Below, piece by piece: positions 63,999-64,000 of a stretch of 64,000 bases of DNA (positions are counted from its first letter, which is position 1; every line of letters starts with the position of its first letter). The notes beneath the pieces are model-generated. The model searched no databases and was not told the origin of the DNA. It worked only from the letters and a program-made list of their open reading frames with translations. Position numbers and translations under genes: made by a program. The stretch lies in NCBI GenBank assembly GCA_039794405.1, contig JBDIVL010000007.1, positions 42,037-106,036 of the forward strand. The letters run 5' to 3'. This DNA comes from JBDIVL01 sp039794405 (GTDB lineage Bacteria > Planctomycetota > Brocadiia > Brocadiales > Brocadiaceae).

Positions 63999-64000
63999 TT

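Overview
The window reads as chromosomal DNA of an AT-rich, cytochrome-bearing bacterium, most likely an anaerobic-ammonium-oxidising planctomycete (Brocadia/Kuenenia/Jettenia type). That assignment is inference. It rests on three formate/nitrite-type channels, multihaem-style exported cytochromes, a PII protein without the usual Tyr51, a fused hexulose-phosphate synthase/RraA-like gene, and intergenic DNA full of short palindromes. No rRNA, tRNA or hydrazine/hydroxylamine enzyme gene was seen to settle it.

Layout. 1-3533 (minus): metal-efflux genes (P1B ATPase cut by the window edge, CzcC/TolC-like outer-membrane protein, small Cys-rich protein). 4287-6628 (plus): two SRPBCC paralogues and a membrane-protein gene broken by an in-frame TGA. 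6703-11022: two paralogous dihaem cytochromes bracketed by four copies of a palindromic element. 11289-16497 (plus): a sulfur/redox-looking cluster of a DUF442 phosphatase-like protein, two MBL-rhodanese fusions, a Cys-rich mini-protein and a kinase-like protein. 16520-19651 (minus): a single-chain restriction-methylation enzyme. 19980-23907 (minus): two overlapping FNT channels, a lipoprotein, two small proteins and a PII regulator. 24193-26739 (minus): two fluoride-type (crcB motif) riboswitches, each with two terminators in series, one before a 66-residue protein plus a dynamin-like GTPase and one on the path to PII. 27209-39105: malQ, a SHOCT-like exported protein, radA, clpC-mcsB-mcsA, hps/rraA fusion, queD, mutL. 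39233-41947 (plus): a c-di-GMP-I riboswitch before an exported Thr/Pro-rich protein, then a GlcF-like Fe-S protein. 42278-50211 (minus): a type I restriction locus hsdM-DUF1016-hsdS-hsdR in which three genes carry in-frame repeat insertions, including a whole DUF559 nuclease domain inside HsdS. 50419-54046: an accessory patch of transposon relics, MITE-like elements, a ParE-type toxin-antitoxin pair and hicAB. 54134-60595: asd, an RNase HII-like protein, hisD-hisC-hisB and a beta-propeller protein. 61194-63998 (minus): a third FNT channel, a receiver-domain protein, a coiled-coil membrane protein and a tandem-PAS protein cut by the window edge.

How it works together. Housekeeping blocks (protein quality control, repair, histidine and aspartate-family synthesis) alternate with respiratory/nitrogen genes and defence islands. 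The most unusual content is regulatory and repeat-driven: fluoride riboswitches in front of genes that are not known fluoride exporters, a c-di-GMP switch for an exported protein, and palindromic elements that have entered coding sequences without breaking the frame.
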